A DNA stretch of 64,000 nucleotides from Bacteroidota bacterium (GCA_016192075.1 JACPUU010000007.1:269959-333958); one strand, 5' to 3'. Shown: positions 1-8,301, numbered from the stretch's first letter. Notes: generated by a model not told the origin, from the sequence alone. Numbers and translations: made by a program.

Positions 1-216
1 GTTAACCGGTTTGATGAAAACACCTATTCAGCCTTGCTGCTCAAATGCACCCACCAGGGAAACACACTTGCGGTCAGCGGCAACATTCTCACCTGCTCCG
101 CACATGGAAGCGAGTTTGACCGCCACGGGAATGTACTACAGGGACCAGCCGCAGAAAAACTCACTTTATTCCCGGTTACCACCGATGAAAAATTCATTTA
201 CATTCAATTCAGTTAA
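1..216 (+). CDS. Rieske [2Fe-2S] protein, C-terminal part (5' end outside window)
   Basis: The reading frame is open from base 1 and ends in TAA at 214-216, so only the last 71 residues are present. They contain a C-T-H-Q-G cluster-binding box and, 16 residues after its His, C-S-A-H-G-S-E-F-D, followed by G-P-A near the end. These are the two Cys-x-His boxes of a Rieske domain, which ligates a 2Fe-2S cluster. It is probably a small periplasmic or membrane-anchored electron-transfer protein, but the N-terminus that would show an anchor is missing. The porin-like gene follows without a gap, suggesting co-transcription. The redox partner cannot be inferred. Confidence 0.85.
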   Translation, partial: VNRFDENTYSALLLKCTHQGNTLAVSGNILTCSAHGSEFDRHGNVLQGPAAEKLTLFPVTTDEKFIYIQFS

Positions 217-217
217 C

Positions 218-1441
218 GTGAAAAACTTATTCTTTCTACTTTGTCTTTTAGTTTCTTTAACCGGAATCAGTCAGCGTGATTCAGCATTCATAACCCGTAC
301 ACCGACAGACACATCCGGACTAAAAATGAACATGGATGCCGTGTATAACCGGCCTTTTTTGCAGGCAGGAAAAATGCCTGTTTCGCTGGGCGGTTACCTG
401 GAAACCAACAGCAGCTATTTTCAAACCGATGGTGTCACCGATGGCTTATCGTTTCAAATTCCGAGACTGACGGTTTTTATGGCCTCAACCATTAAAGACC
501 GGATTCATTTTCTGACCGAAATTGAATTCGAAGAAGGCGGCCGTGAAATAGCCATTGAGTTTGCATCCATGGACCTTGCTATTCACCCGCTTTTAAATTT
601 ACGCGGTGGTGTTGTAATGAATCCAATCGGTGCTTTTAATCAGAATCACGATGGGCCCAAGTGGGAATTTGTCAGCCGACCAATTGCCAGCACAACAATC
701 ATTCCGGCTACCTGGAGCAATGTTGGTTTTGGAATTTATGGCAAGTACGGTTTCGGCAATTTTGTGTGGGCCTATGAAGGATATATTACCAATGGTTTTG
801 ATGACCAGATTATTTCAAATGATCAAAATAAAACCTGGTTACCTGCCAGCAAATTAAACCCGGATCGCTTTGAAGAAAGCTTCAACGGCGTTCCGCTGAT
901 TACGGCAAAAACAGCTTTCCGTCACCGCAAAGCGGGCGAACTGGGTGTATCCTGGATGGGAGGCGTTTACAATAAATTTGAAATTGATGGATTACCTATT
1001 GACGCGCGCCGGCGAATCGATCTTTTTGCCGTGGACTTTAACTCGGTTATTCCACGAGTAAAAACACAAATCAAAGGAGAATGGGTGTGGGCTTTTATTG
1101 ACGTTCCTGACACGTACACACAACAATACGGCGAAAAACAACAAGGTGGATACGTGGATGTGGTGCAACCCATTCTCACCCGTAAAATGTTTGGCTGGGA
1201 AAAATGTACACTCAACCTCGCTTTCCGTTTTGAATATGTGGATTACAATGTAGGTACGTTTAATGAAACCGGCGGAACAATCTCCGATCACATTTACGCT
1301 TTTGTACCGGGCATTAGCTTCCGACCCTCAGCACAAACTGTTATCCGGGCCAATTACCAGTACCAGCTGCAAACTGATTTACTTGGAAATCCACCCGCCC
1401 GGACAGCAGGATTTCAGTTTGGATTTGCTACGTATTTTTAA
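218..1441 (+). CDS. outer-membrane porin-like protein
   Basis: The product is about 407 residues and begins with a signal peptide (K-N-L-F-F-L-L-C-L-L-V-S-L) ending near G-I-S-Q. I chose the GTG at 218, directly after the Rieske stop, because it puts the signal peptide at the very N-terminus. An ATG at 185 would overlap the Rieske gene and add 11 residues. The mature part is rich in alternating aromatic and polar strands with glycine turns and ends in a phenylalanine (A-T-Y-F), the usual C-terminal signature of outer-membrane beta-barrels. It resembles phosphate-selective-porin-like barrels in style only. The substrate is unknown; linkage to a Rieske protein suggests a respiratory or anion-related role. 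Confidence 0.6.
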   Translation: MKNLFFLLCLLVSLTGISQRDSAFITRTPTDTSGLKMNMDAVYNRPFLQAGKMPVSLGGYLETNSSYFQTDGVTDGLSFQIPRLTVFMASTIKDRIHFLTEIEFEEGGREIAIEFASMDLAIHPLLNLRGGVVMNPIGAFNQNHDGPKWEFVSRPIASTTIIPATWSNVGFGIYGKYGFGNFVWAYEGYITNGFDDQIISNDQNKTWLPASKLNPDRFEESFNGVPLITAKTAFRHRKAGELGVSWMGGVYNKFEIDGLPIDARRRIDLFAVDFNSVIPRVKTQIKGEWVWAFIDVPDTYTQQYGEKQQGGYVDVVQPILTRKMFGWEKCTLNLAFRFEYVDYNVGTFNETGGTISDHIYAFVPGISFRPSAQTVIRANYQYQLQTDLLGNPPARTAGFQFGFATYF

Positions 1442-1788
1442 TTCGAGGGCAGAATTGAATCCGGCATTTTTTTGTCAGGATCTCCTGTCGTCAGCGATTG
1501 TTCGAGAGCTGTTTTTCATGTTCTTCATCACGAAAAGCGGTACTAAAGCGAATAGCTGTTGTAAACCAATTTTTTAAATTGAAGATCGAACAGAAGATTA
1601 ACGAATGTTGATTTCAGAAGTATTTTGTTTTTCAAAAAGCTGAAATTCCTGCCTGATTAACTTCAGATACGTAGGGTTGATCTCTATTCTCCTTTTCAAA
1701 CAGACTGACTGATTCATTAAGTGTGTGCATTAAGGCCCAAAGCATTTTGGGTAGCTTTTCCAGGCTATCTGTCGCATTCTTCCAATCA
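1442..1788. other. intergenic stretch without a convincing gene
   Basis: About 350 bases separate the porin gene from the sulfur operon. I see no open frame with coding character. A short dyad, CCCAAA-GCAT-TTTGGG at 1736-1751, could fold into a weak hairpin but lacks a following T-run, so I do not call it a terminator. Confidence 0.5.
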
Positions 1789-1832
1789 ATTCAATAATTA
1801 TATTGAATAGTTGAAAATTAAACCTATCTTTG
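1789..1832 (+). promoter_or_regulatory. promoter with overlapping ArsR-type dyad operator
   Basis: A perfect inverted repeat, ATTCAATA-ATTA-TATTGAAT, occupies 1789-1808. It overlaps the TTG (-33) element at 1803-1805, which is followed after 19 bases by TATCTTTG at 1825-1832, a perfect match to the Bacteroidota TAnnTTTG (-7) box. Inferred transcription start is near 1839, leaving a very short leader before the ATG at 1847. AT-rich dyads overlapping the promoter are typical ArsR/SmtB operators, so autorepression by the downstream regulator is likely. Confidence 0.65.
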
Positions 1833-1846
1833 TCAAAAAACCGATT

Positions 1847-2497
1847 ATGGCGGCGAATCAAATGAGAGAAAAAGTGTATACCGAATTGTCCAGAATTACG
1901 CATGCCATTTCAAATCCAAAACGGTTGGAATTGGTTGACCTTCTGGCGCAGCGGCCTTTTTCAGTCGATGAACTGTCCCGGGAAATTTCCATGACCATTG
2001 CCAGCACGTCTCAGCACCTCCAGGTTTTGAAACGGGCCAAATTAGTGAACACTTCACGCAAAGGTAATTTCATTATTTACAGCATTTCTGAAGACAAGGT
2101 GGTTAAACTTGTATCTGCCGTTAAAGATCTTGGATTCCGGAAATATGCTGAAATAGAACGGCTGATTGCTGATTTTAAAACAGACAAAAACGTATTGGAA
2201 TCCATTACACTGAATGATTTGCTGGCACGCTCAAAAAAAGAGAAACTATTTCTGATTGATGTGCGGCCCGAGGGAGAATTTGAAGCCGGGCACATTCCAA
2301 CAGCCGTTTCGATACCCCTGGATCAATTAAAAAAACGAATAAACGAACTTCCCAAAAACAAAACCATTGTGGCTTACTGCCGCGGACCTTTATGTGTTAT
2401 GGCTGTTGATGCCGTGAATTTTCTGAAGGCCAGAAAATTCAAAGCGCTGCGGATGGAAGACGGTTTTGTGGAGTGGAAATTATTAAATGCTGACTAA
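1847..2497 (+). CDS. ArsR-family regulator fused to a rhodanese domain
   Basis: This 216-residue protein has an N-terminal winged-helix ArsR domain (about residues 5-95, with A-I-S-N-P-K-R-L and S-T-S-Q-H-L-Q-V-L-K as helix and recognition segments) and a C-terminal rhodanese domain (about 115-215; I-D-V-R-P-E-G-E-F-E-A-G-H-I-P, active loop Y-C-R-G-P-L-C). The ArsR part has no cysteine, so any thiol or persulfide sensing would have to use the two cysteines of the rhodanese loop. I chose ATG 1847 over an upstream in-frame TTG at 1811, which lies upstream of the -7 box. It heads the sulfur operon; the next gene starts 5 bases downstream. Likely a repressor responding to reactive sulfur. Confidence 0.88.
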   Translation: MAANQMREKVYTELSRITHAISNPKRLELVDLLAQRPFSVDELSREISMTIASTSQHLQVLKRAKLVNTSRKGNFIIYSISEDKVVKLVSAVKDLGFRKYAEIERLIADFKTDKNVLESITLNDLLARSKKEKLFLIDVRPEGEFEAGHIPTAVSIPLDQLKKRINELPKNKTIVAYCRGPLCVMAVDAVNFLKARKFKALRMEDGFVEWKLLNAD

Positions 2498-2502
2498 CCA
2501 TT

Positions 2503-3681
2503 ATGGCTCATACCATTTTAATTCTGGGTGCCGGCTGGGGCGGACTTACAGCTGCACATACCTTACGATCAAATTTACCGGCCGATGACCGTGTTATATT
2601 GATTGAAAAGAAGGAATCGTTTGTTTTTTATCCTTCCTTTCTGCGGTCTATGATTGGTGAAAAAACGGACCTTCAGCACATCGAAAGTCCGCTCAAAAAA
2701 TTAATGCGGAAAGACCTGGAAATTATACAGGAAGAAATTCTCCGTATTGATCCGCTGAATAAAACAGTTCAAACAACATCGCAACTGATTAAAGCAGATT
2801 TCCTCATCATTGCGTTGGGCGCAGCAACAAATCCTTCACTGATCAGCGGGTTTACAGAAAACGCCATCAACCTGTTTGATACCGGCGGATCGTTTGAAAT
2901 TTACAAAAAACTGCAGGCCTTTAAACACGGCAGAATTGTAGTTCTGGTGTCGCGTTTGCCATTCCGCTGCCCGCCTTCACCGTATGAGGCGACCATGCTT
3001 GCAGAAGATTTACTGAGAAAAAACGGCGTACGAAACCAGGTTGAACTGGCCATTTACACACCTGAAAAATTCCCGATGCCATCAGCCGGAGCAGCAGTAG
3101 GTGAAAAATTCCGCCAGATACTCACTTCAAAAAATATTCAGTTTAATCCGGAATATGTGGTGAAAACAATTGAACCCGGAAAAATAAGTTTCTCGAACGG
3201 CGAAGAAACGTCTTTTGATCTGCTAATCGGAATTCCACCGCACACCGCCCCTGAACCCGTTATTCAATCAGGTCTTACAGACGTATCCGGTTATATCGCG
3301 GCTCATCCGCAAACGATGGAACTGCTGGACAACACAGAAGAACTCACGACAAAATACCCCGGCGTTTATGCCATTGGTGATGTTGCATCGGTACAGCTGA
3401 TGAACGGAAAATATTTACCCAAAGGAGGTGTATTTGCAGAAGAGCAGGCACAGGTTGTTGCCAAAAATATTCTCGCAAAAATTCACGGTGAAAAGGCAAC
3501 ACATCATTTTAACGGAAAAGGAGTCTGTTATGTGGATATGGGTGATAACCTGGCTGCTGAAGGGGATGGCGATTTTTATGCCTATCCTGATCCCTTTGTA
3601 CAACTCAAAGAACCTTCACCGGAAAGCAGAATAGCCAAGCATGAATTTGAACGCATTTTTGAATACTGGTTTTCAGCCTGA
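2503..3681 (+). CDS. sulfide:quinone-oxidoreductase-like FAD/NAD(P) flavoprotein
   Basis: The 392-residue protein starts with a dinucleotide-binding motif (G-A-G-W-G-G-L-T-A-A) and carries the central R-C-P-P-S-P-Y-E-A cysteine segment seen in sulfide:quinone oxidoreductases and flavocytochrome c sulfide dehydrogenases. A late Y-A-I-G-D-V-A motif contacts the flavin, and a P-K-G-G-V-F-A-E-E-Q segment is also typical. Such enzymes oxidise sulfide to persulfide or polysulfide and pass electrons to quinone at the membrane. Only one obvious active-site cysteine is visible rather than the classical pair, so the exact subtype is uncertain. Its position between an ArsR-rhodanese regulator and a rhodanese-like lipoprotein supports sulfide or persulfide metabolism. 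Confidence 0.85.
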   Translation: MAHTILILGAGWGGLTAAHTLRSNLPADDRVILIEKKESFVFYPSFLRSMIGEKTDLQHIESPLKKLMRKDLEIIQEEILRIDPLNKTVQTTSQLIKADFLIIALGAATNPSLISGFTENAINLFDTGGSFEIYKKLQAFKHGRIVVLVSRLPFRCPPSPYEATMLAEDLLRKNGVRNQVELAIYTPEKFPMPSAGAAVGEKFRQILTSKNIQFNPEYVVKTIEPGKISFSNGEETSFDLLIGIPPHTAPEPVIQSGLTDVSGYIAAHPQTMELLDNTEELTTKYPGVYAIGDVASVQLMNGKYLPKGGVFAEEQAQVVAKNILAKIHGEKATHHFNGKGVCYVDMGDNLAAEGDGDFYAYPDPFVQLKEPSPESRIAKHEFERIFEYWFSA

Positions 3682-3700
3682 CACACCTCCACTTTTTGAT

Positions 3701-4204
3701 ATGAAAAATAGATCTTTACCTTACTTGTTCCTCGGATTTGCAACTGCACTGACGGCATGCACCAATACCTCAACCAAAAACACAACACCTACTGACGATT
3801 CAGCTTCCGTTGAAATCAGCCAGCCCGTTCAGGAATCTGCTGAACCCTGGAGAGTAGATCAGCTCCTTGATCCGGCTGAGCTTGCTAAAACACTCCTTGA
3901 AAAATCTGCAAAGCAACCATATATTTTCAGTATTGGCCCATCTGGTGATATTTTAAGTTCAACTGACATTGGTCCGCTGAATGATTCGATCAACTATTCA
4001 AAATTCCGCACTACACTGGAACCGCTTGACCGAAATGCTGAGATTGTTATTTACTGCGGTTGTTGCCCGTTTGAAAACTGTCCGAATATACGGCCCGGAT
4101 TTGAACTGCTGAACAATCTGAATTTTACAAATCACAAACTGCTCAATCTTCCACAGAACTTAAAAGCTGATTGGATTGATAAAGGCTACCCGATGAAGGA
4201 ATAG
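3701..4204 (+). CDS. lipoprotein with degenerate rhodanese-like domain
   Basis: The 167-residue product begins with a lipoprotein signal (lipobox L-T-A-C, Cys about residue 20). I chose ATG 3701 because the upstream frame overlaps the end of the flavoprotein gene and would bury this signal. After a low-complexity Thr/Ser linker, the C-terminal half has rhodanese features: E-I-V-I-Y-C-G-C-C-P-F-E-N-C in the position of the active-site loop, and a final D-W-I-D-K-G-Y-P. The loop has four cysteines (C-G-C-C...C), which is unusual and suggests persulfide binding or metal coordination rather than simple sulfur transfer. Probably faces the periplasm. Confidence 0.7.
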   Translation: MKNRSLPYLFLGFATALTACTNTSTKNTTPTDDSASVEISQPVQESAEPWRVDQLLDPAELAKTLLEKSAKQPYIFSIGPSGDILSSTDIGPLNDSINYSKFRTTLEPLDRNAEIVIYCGCCPFENCPNIRPGFELLNNLNFTNHKLLNLPQNLKADWIDKGYPMKE

Positions 4205-4251
4205 CGGATCGACAACGCCGTACAAACGATAATTTCAACTGAAAAAAATAT

Positions 4252-4605
4252 ATGAAAATTCTACTTATTATAAATGATGCGCCATACGGCTCAGAGAAAG
4301 CGTACAATGCGCTGCGTATAGCCAATCAACTAAACAAAGATCATGCAGATGTAGAAGTCAGACTATTCCTGATTGCAGATGCAGTAGCCTGTGCTATACC
4401 CAATCAAACCACACCGAACGGTTACTATAACATTGAGCGTATGCTTAAACTGGCTTTAACAAAAGGGAGCAAGGTAAAAATCTGCGGCAGTTGTCTTGAG
4501 GCACGCGGGTTAAAAGAAATTCAACTGGTTGAAGGAACAGAAATCAGCAACATGCCTGAACTGGCGAACTGGATTGTGGAAAGTGACAAGGTTATCAGTT
4601 TCTGA
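4252..4605 (+). CDS. DsrE/DsrF-like sulfur-relay protein
   Basis: This 117-residue protein matches the single-domain DsrE/YchN fold. It opens with a beta strand and loop (K-I-L-L-I-I-N-D-A-P-Y-G-S-E-K-A-Y-N-A-L-R), a middle A-D-A-V segment, and ends with K-I-C-G-S-C-L-E-A-R-G-L, which carries the conserved cysteine of small sulfurtransferases. It is the last gene of the sulfur operon, 47 bases after the lipoprotein gene. The probable role is to accept sulfane sulfur in the cytoplasm. Confidence 0.85.
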   Translation: MKILLIINDAPYGSEKAYNALRIANQLNKDHADVEVRLFLIADAVACAIPNQTTPNGYYNIERMLKLALTKGSKVKICGSCLEARGLKEIQLVEGTEISNMPELANWIVESDKVISF

Positions 4606-4679
4606 TTCAACCGGAAGATTCTATTTATACCCTCGTAACTCCTTATTTTATGGGTGAAAAAATTTTTTTCACTATACAC

Positions 4680-4711
4680 ATTGCATTACTATGTATTTTG
4701 TTATACATTTG
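4680..4711 (+). promoter_or_regulatory. PadR-type operator inside a Bacteroidota promoter
   Basis: A TTG at 4681-4683 is followed after 20 bases by TACATTTG at 4704-4711, a perfect -7 box. Between and over them lies ATGTAT-TTTGTT-ATACAT (4691-4708), an inverted repeat of the ATGT...ACAT type seen at PadR-family operators. The PadR start codon lies at 4716, only four bases after the -7 box, so the transcript is likely leaderless or nearly so. Repressor binding would directly occlude the promoter. Confidence 0.6.
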
Positions 4712-4715
4712 CCTC

Positions 4716-5051
4716 ATGAATTCCGATTTCGTCAACAACTGGGCATCTCAGGTAAAGAAAGGAACCTTGTCTTTTATAGTCCTGAATATCCTTCGGAAAA
4801 AGGAAGTATACGGGTATGAACTGATTGAAGAAATAAAAAAATTCACCGCCATTGAAATAGCAGAAGGCACCTTGTACCCGCTCATGAACAGGCTGAAAAA
4901 AGAGAACCTGGTTGCATCAAAATGGGTTGAACAGGAAACCGGAATACCCCGTAAGTATTATTCACTTACAAAAAAAGGTGTAAGTACCCTTGCTGAAATG
5001 CAGGCATACTGGACCAATCTTGAAAAGGTCATTTATAAACTACAAAAATGA
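4716..5051 (+). CDS. PadR-family transcriptional regulator
   Basis: The 111-residue protein has the short winged-helix layout of PadR-type (s1 subfamily) repressors: K-K-G-T-L-S-F-I-V-L-N-I-L near the start, Y-G-Y-E-L-I-E-E-I, then E-G-T-L-Y-P-L-M-N-R-L recognition helix and the wing R-K-Y-Y-S-L-T-K-K-G. The start at 4716 begins the normal family N-terminus; an upstream in-frame ATG at 4650 would add a hydrophobic stretch spanning the promoter. It overlaps the next gene by four bases (ATGA), so both are co-translated. Likely an autorepressor of the downstream envelope operon. Confidence 0.9.
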   Translation: MNSDFVNNWASQVKKGTLSFIVLNILRKKEVYGYELIEEIKKFTAIEIAEGTLYPLMNRLKKENLVASKWVEQETGIPRKYYSLTKKGVSTLAEMQAYWTNLEKVIYKLQK

Positions 5052-5626
5052 AAGACGTACCATTCAGGGAACTATCAGCCCGGAAAATTTACACGGATTA
5101 TATGAACCGTGTCAAACAGGCTACTGCAGTTCTGGCAACCGATGATCAGCTGGATTTGTTGATGGAATTCAACAGCCATATTTACGAAGCAATGCAGCAA
5201 AAACCAGTTGAAGCGGGTGAAGCCGATGCCCTGGTAACAGTACTTGAAAAACTGGGAAACCCCGAACAGGTTCTTAAACCCCTGGTAGCTGAACGAAAAT
5301 TAAAAGAAGCAACACGCACCTTCAATCCAAAACACGTTTACCAGGCCTTGCTTCTGAATTTAAAAAATGGTATTATCTATGGTGTTTTTGGAATTTTATA
5401 TCTACTACTTGCCTGCTTCAGCCTGCTCATCATCACAAAAATAATTGCCCCATCCAAAACGGGCCTTTTTTACCGTAATGACCAGTTTGATTCATTTGGT
5501 TTTATCGCTGATACTTCCGGAACACAAGAAATACTGGGATACTGGTTTATTCCGGTTGTTGCAATTACGGTAGTAACCTTGTATTTACTGATCACCTTTT
5601 TATTCCGCACAACAAACAGGCGCTAA
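5048..5626 (+). CDS. HAAS/DUF1700-like membrane protein linked to PadR
   Basis: The product (192 residues) has a cytoplasmic helical N-terminal half (about 1-95; includes L-G-N-P-E-Q-V as in HAAS-type domains) and two transmembrane helices (about 110-137 and 165-185) with a short extracytoplasmic loop. Small PadR genes are commonly followed by such proteins, whose HAAS domain is thought to act with the regulator in envelope-stress signalling. The four-base overlap with padR supports this partnership. The exact function is unknown. Confidence 0.7.
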   Translation: MKDVPFRELSARKIYTDYMNRVKQATAVLATDDQLDLLMEFNSHIYEAMQQKPVEAGEADALVTVLEKLGNPEQVLKPLVAERKLKEATRTFNPKHVYQALLLNLKNGIIYGVFGILYLLLACFSLLIITKIIAPSKTGLFYRNDQFDSFGFIADTSGTQEILGYWFIPVVAITVVTLYLLITFLFRTTNRR

Positions 5627-5644
5627 AAAATTTTAACCATAAAC

Positions 5645-5657
5645 ATAGTTATACTAT
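5645..5657 (+). promoter_or_regulatory. second candidate PadR operator
   Basis: ATAGT-TAT-ACTAT is a perfect inverted repeat; the bases that follow continue as GTATAATGTA and share ACTATGTAT with the operator at 4680-4711. It lies 33 bases upstream of the next gene, so the regulator may also control an internal promoter. No good -7 box is seen here. Confidence 0.4.
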
Positions 5658-5690
5658 GTATAATGTAATACTAACTAATATCCAATCACA

Positions 5691-6308
5691 ATGAAAAAAC
5701 AATTCCTTTTTACAGCAACCCTGGTTGTTGCCACGTACGTCAGCATGGCGTCTGATTATCAATGTAACTTTTCCCAACCTCTTGACAACTTCCGGGTCCT
5801 GGTCATCGAATCATCCGGCGAGCTCAGCATCATTCCCAACCAGGGAACAGCAATTGAAGCCACCAGCAATGCCGCATGTCATGGAACGGTAAAAGGGTGG
5901 CAGTTTCCGGCTTCCCGCCCGGTATTTGAATTCATTCATTACGTTTCCGGTGACACCCTTCATCTGGTTACACCACAGGGGTATTCACCCGCTGTATTGG
6001 GCTTCAGTAATTACACAGAGCAAATATCCTCCACCCTCTCAGTTCCAGAAAATATGACGGTCATTGTCAAAAAGGCGAACGTGGTATCAGTAAACGGTAT
6101 ATTCGAAAATCTATCCGTTGTGGCAGCCAGGCAGGTTTCCCTGTCCGTAATAAGTAAAGAGATGGTACAATCACTTACCTGCATTGCACAGGATCAGCTT
6201 GTCATTGACCAACAAAGCACGCGGGGGCGCTATGAACTGCATGGCACCGGAAAGGCGGTCTACCAGCTTCAGGCTGATAAAATAGTTTTAACGCTTCAAA
6301 AACCGTAG
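5691..6308 (+). CDS. secreted DUF2807/DUF4097-like adhesin-type protein
   Basis: The 205-residue protein starts with a signal peptide (F-L-F-T-A-T-L-V-V-A-T-Y-V, cleavage near S-M-A-S-D). The remainder is predicted all-beta with short repeating strands (S-G-E-L-S-I-I-P, A-N-V-V-S-V-N-G) like the right-handed solenoid of head-GIN/putative auto-transporter adhesin domains. Such proteins are often encoded after PadR and a HAAS membrane protein. No catalytic motif is visible. The following gene starts two bases later, so both are probably one transcript. Confidence 0.55.
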   Translation: MKKQFLFTATLVVATYVSMASDYQCNFSQPLDNFRVLVIESSGELSIIPNQGTAIEATSNAACHGTVKGWQFPASRPVFEFIHYVSGDTLHLVTPQGYSPAVLGFSNYTEQISSTLSVPENMTVIVKKANVVSVNGIFENLSVVAARQVSLSVISKEMVQSLTCIAQDQLVIDQQSTRGRYELHGTGKAVYQLQADKIVLTLQKP

Positions 6309-6309
6309 T

Positions 6310-7722
6310 ATGAAATTTGCTTTTTTGACATTCAGTTTCTTTTTTATTTCCTGCTTTTGCTTTGCACAGATTGACGGAAGATGGACCGGAATTCTTGACG
6401 TACAAGGTACCCTACTAACCCTTGTATTTACTATACACGCTGAAGACGGAATGTACACGGCCACCATGGACAGTCCTGACCAGGGTGCCACCGGTATTCC
6501 AATTGAAAAAACAACATTCAGCAATGATACCTTAAACCTTTCTGCTCCCTCTTTAAAACTTTCTTACCGTGGTGTGCTGGATAAAAAAACAGGGCTCATC
6601 TCCGGAATCTTCAGCCAGGCCGGAATGGAAATTCCGCTGAATCTGAGTCAGGGTGAAGTGAAGAAAAGCGGCGGCGACAGGCCCCAGACTCCGCCTGAAC
6701 CCTATCCTTATTATACCGAAGAAATTACATTCAATAATCCATCAAGCGGTATCACCTTAGCCGGAACGCTGACACTGCCCGACACGCTCCGGCCGTATCC
6801 CGTTGTAATTTTAATCACCGGATCTGGTCCGCAAAACCGGGATGAAGAAATTCTGGGACATAAACCATTCCTGGTACTGGCCGATCACCTGACCCGAAAA
6901 GGCATTGGTGTATTGCGCTATGACGACCGCGGAGTTGGTAAATCAACCGGCAATTTCAACAGTTCTACCTCGCTTGATTTTGCTTCCGATGTCGAAGCCG
7001 CCATTGATTATTTAAAAACCAGGAAGGAAACAAATGCTGAAAAAATCGGCCTGATCGGACACAGTGAAGGGGGTATGATTGCGCCCATGGTAGCCGCAAA
7101 ATCAAACGACGTAGCGTTCATCATTCTGCTGGCAGGACCGGGTATTCCAATTAGCGATCTGATGGCACTTCAAACCCAAAAATCGGCTGAAATTGAAGGA
7201 GCAGATGAAGAACTGATCCGTACAAATCTGCTGGTATTTAACAGGCTTTCAAAACTGATTTGTGACAATCAGAAACTATCCAATGCCGCTCTTTCTGAAC
7301 TACTCACTACAGAACTCACCGGCATTTTTGACACACTCCCTCCCGCCATGAAACCACCTGGTGAAGAAGATATCAAACGACTGATTGCTGCACAGGCAAA
7401 TCAACTCTCAGGGAACTGGTACCGCTTTTTTATAGCGTATGATCCTCAACCCGTCTTAAGAAAAGTAACCTGTCCGGTACTTGCCGTAAATGGTTCGCTC
7501 GACGTGCAGGTAACAGCTACCGAAAACCTGGCCGGCATTAACCGATCTCTCGAAAAGGGGCGCTGCAAAAACTTCAGGACAATTGAACTGGCGGGGCTGA
7601 ATCACCTGTTCCAGGAAGCAAAAACAGGGGCTGTAAGTGAGTACGCCAAAATTGAACAGACCCTGTCAACCAAATTGCTGGACGAAATGGATGCGTGGCT
7701 GCTGGAAATTATTCAGGACTAA
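6310..7722 (+). CDS. secreted alpha/beta hydrolase (S9/acyl-aminoacyl-type)
   Basis: The 470-residue protein carries a signal peptide (about 1-19, cleavage after C-F-A-Q), an N-terminal beta domain of about 110 residues that looks like a lipocalin-style DUF3887/DUF1080-like sandwich, and an alpha/beta hydrolase domain (about 135-470). The nucleophile elbow is G-H-S-E-G-G (Ser252). R-Y-D-D-R-G-V-G-K-S-T-G (about 203-214) and the late A-G-L-N-H-L-F (His) fit the family. It probably cleaves esters or peptides in the periplasm or outside. It closes the PadR operon and is followed by a strong terminator. Confidence 0.85.
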   Translation: MKFAFLTFSFFFISCFCFAQIDGRWTGILDVQGTLLTLVFTIHAEDGMYTATMDSPDQGATGIPIEKTTFSNDTLNLSAPSLKLSYRGVLDKKTGLISGIFSQAGMEIPLNLSQGEVKKSGGDRPQTPPEPYPYYTEEITFNNPSSGITLAGTLTLPDTLRPYPVVILITGSGPQNRDEEILGHKPFLVLADHLTRKGIGVLRYDDRGVGKSTGNFNSSTSLDFASDVEAAIDYLKTRKETNAEKIGLIGHSEGGMIAPMVAAKSNDVAFIILLAGPGIPISDLMALQTQKSAEIEGADEELIRTNLLVFNRLSKLICDNQKLSNAALSELLTTELTGIFDTLPPAMKPPGEEDIKRLIAAQANQLSGNWYRFFIAYDPQPVLRKVTCPVLAVNGSLDVQVTATENLAGINRSLEKGRCKNFRTIELAGLNHLFQEAKTGAVSEYAKIEQTLSTKLLDEMDAWLLEIIQD

Positions 7723-7789
7723 TTCATGGAATGCACGGGTGCTTTTTTTTTTGAAAAAAATTGCGTTTCCGTTTTTTCTTCATCTCAGA

Positions 7790-7817
7790 ATCCCGGTTCA
7801 GGCCGGGATTTTTTTTG
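7790..7817 (+). terminator. rho-independent terminator
   Basis: ATCCCGG-TTCAGG-CCGGGAT followed by a run of eight T forms a clean intrinsic terminator 68 bases after the hydrolase stop. It ends the PadR operon. Confidence 0.85.
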
Positions 7818-7847
7818 ATTTCAGGTATTCCCTACCATAAACGGCAA

Positions 7848-8165
7848 CTACTCGGCATACCCCGTTGGGCGGGGAAAATGCGTCCATTTCGTCTTTCTAA
7901 GCTGATGTTCCAGTTTATCCACCGCCTCAGCAAAGGCACGCTCGTAATTGGTATCGCGCGTATGCGTATAAATCCGGTGGCCCGGCATATTCAGCATAAT
8001 GGTCACTGTTTTTTTCTTTGCCTGATCATCTTCCTCTTCTTTAAAATCAAGTTTTCCGGTCAGAATTTCGTCGTATTTACCCGCTAATTTTTGCAAGGTT
8101 TCCTGCGCATAGGTTAACATAACCGGGCTTACGTGGGAGTGGGCTGATTGAACTATAAGTTTCAT
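7848..8165 (-). CDS. ribosome hibernation-promoting factor (HPF/RaiA family)
   Basis: The 105-residue product begins M-K-L-I-V-Q-S-A-H and shows the HPF/RaiA fold: beta strand, long helix (L-T-Y-A-Q-E-T-L-Q-K-L-A), paired strands (T-V-T-I-M-L-N-M-P-G-H) and a second helix (Y-E-R-A-F-A-E-A-V-D-K-L-E-H-Q-L-R-K). It binds the 30S subunit and stores ribosomes in stationary phase. It is the short form without the dimerisation extension. An upstream in-frame start would add 31 residues unlike the family, so I chose the M at 8165. Monocistronic. Confidence 0.85.
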   Translation of the reverse strand: MKLIVQSAHSHVSPVMLTYAQETLQKLAGKYDEILTGKLDFKEEEDDQAKKKTVTIMLNMPGHRIYTHTRDTNYERAFAEAVDKLEHQLRKTKWTHFPRPTGYAE

Positions 8166-8301
8166 ACGTTTGATTTTTAGAATTGCCTTTAACGAAGCTA
8201 AAAAAAGGGCAAACGATTTAAAATGATGCGCACCCGGCCGGATACTGAATAATATCATACCCGAAATACTTCCGGACAGGTATTGGGCTGATTTGAAAAC
8301 A

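Noticed and set aside
1811..1846. Upstream TTG start for the ArsR-rhodanese gene
   Set aside because: It lies upstream of the -7 box, so it would not be on the transcript.
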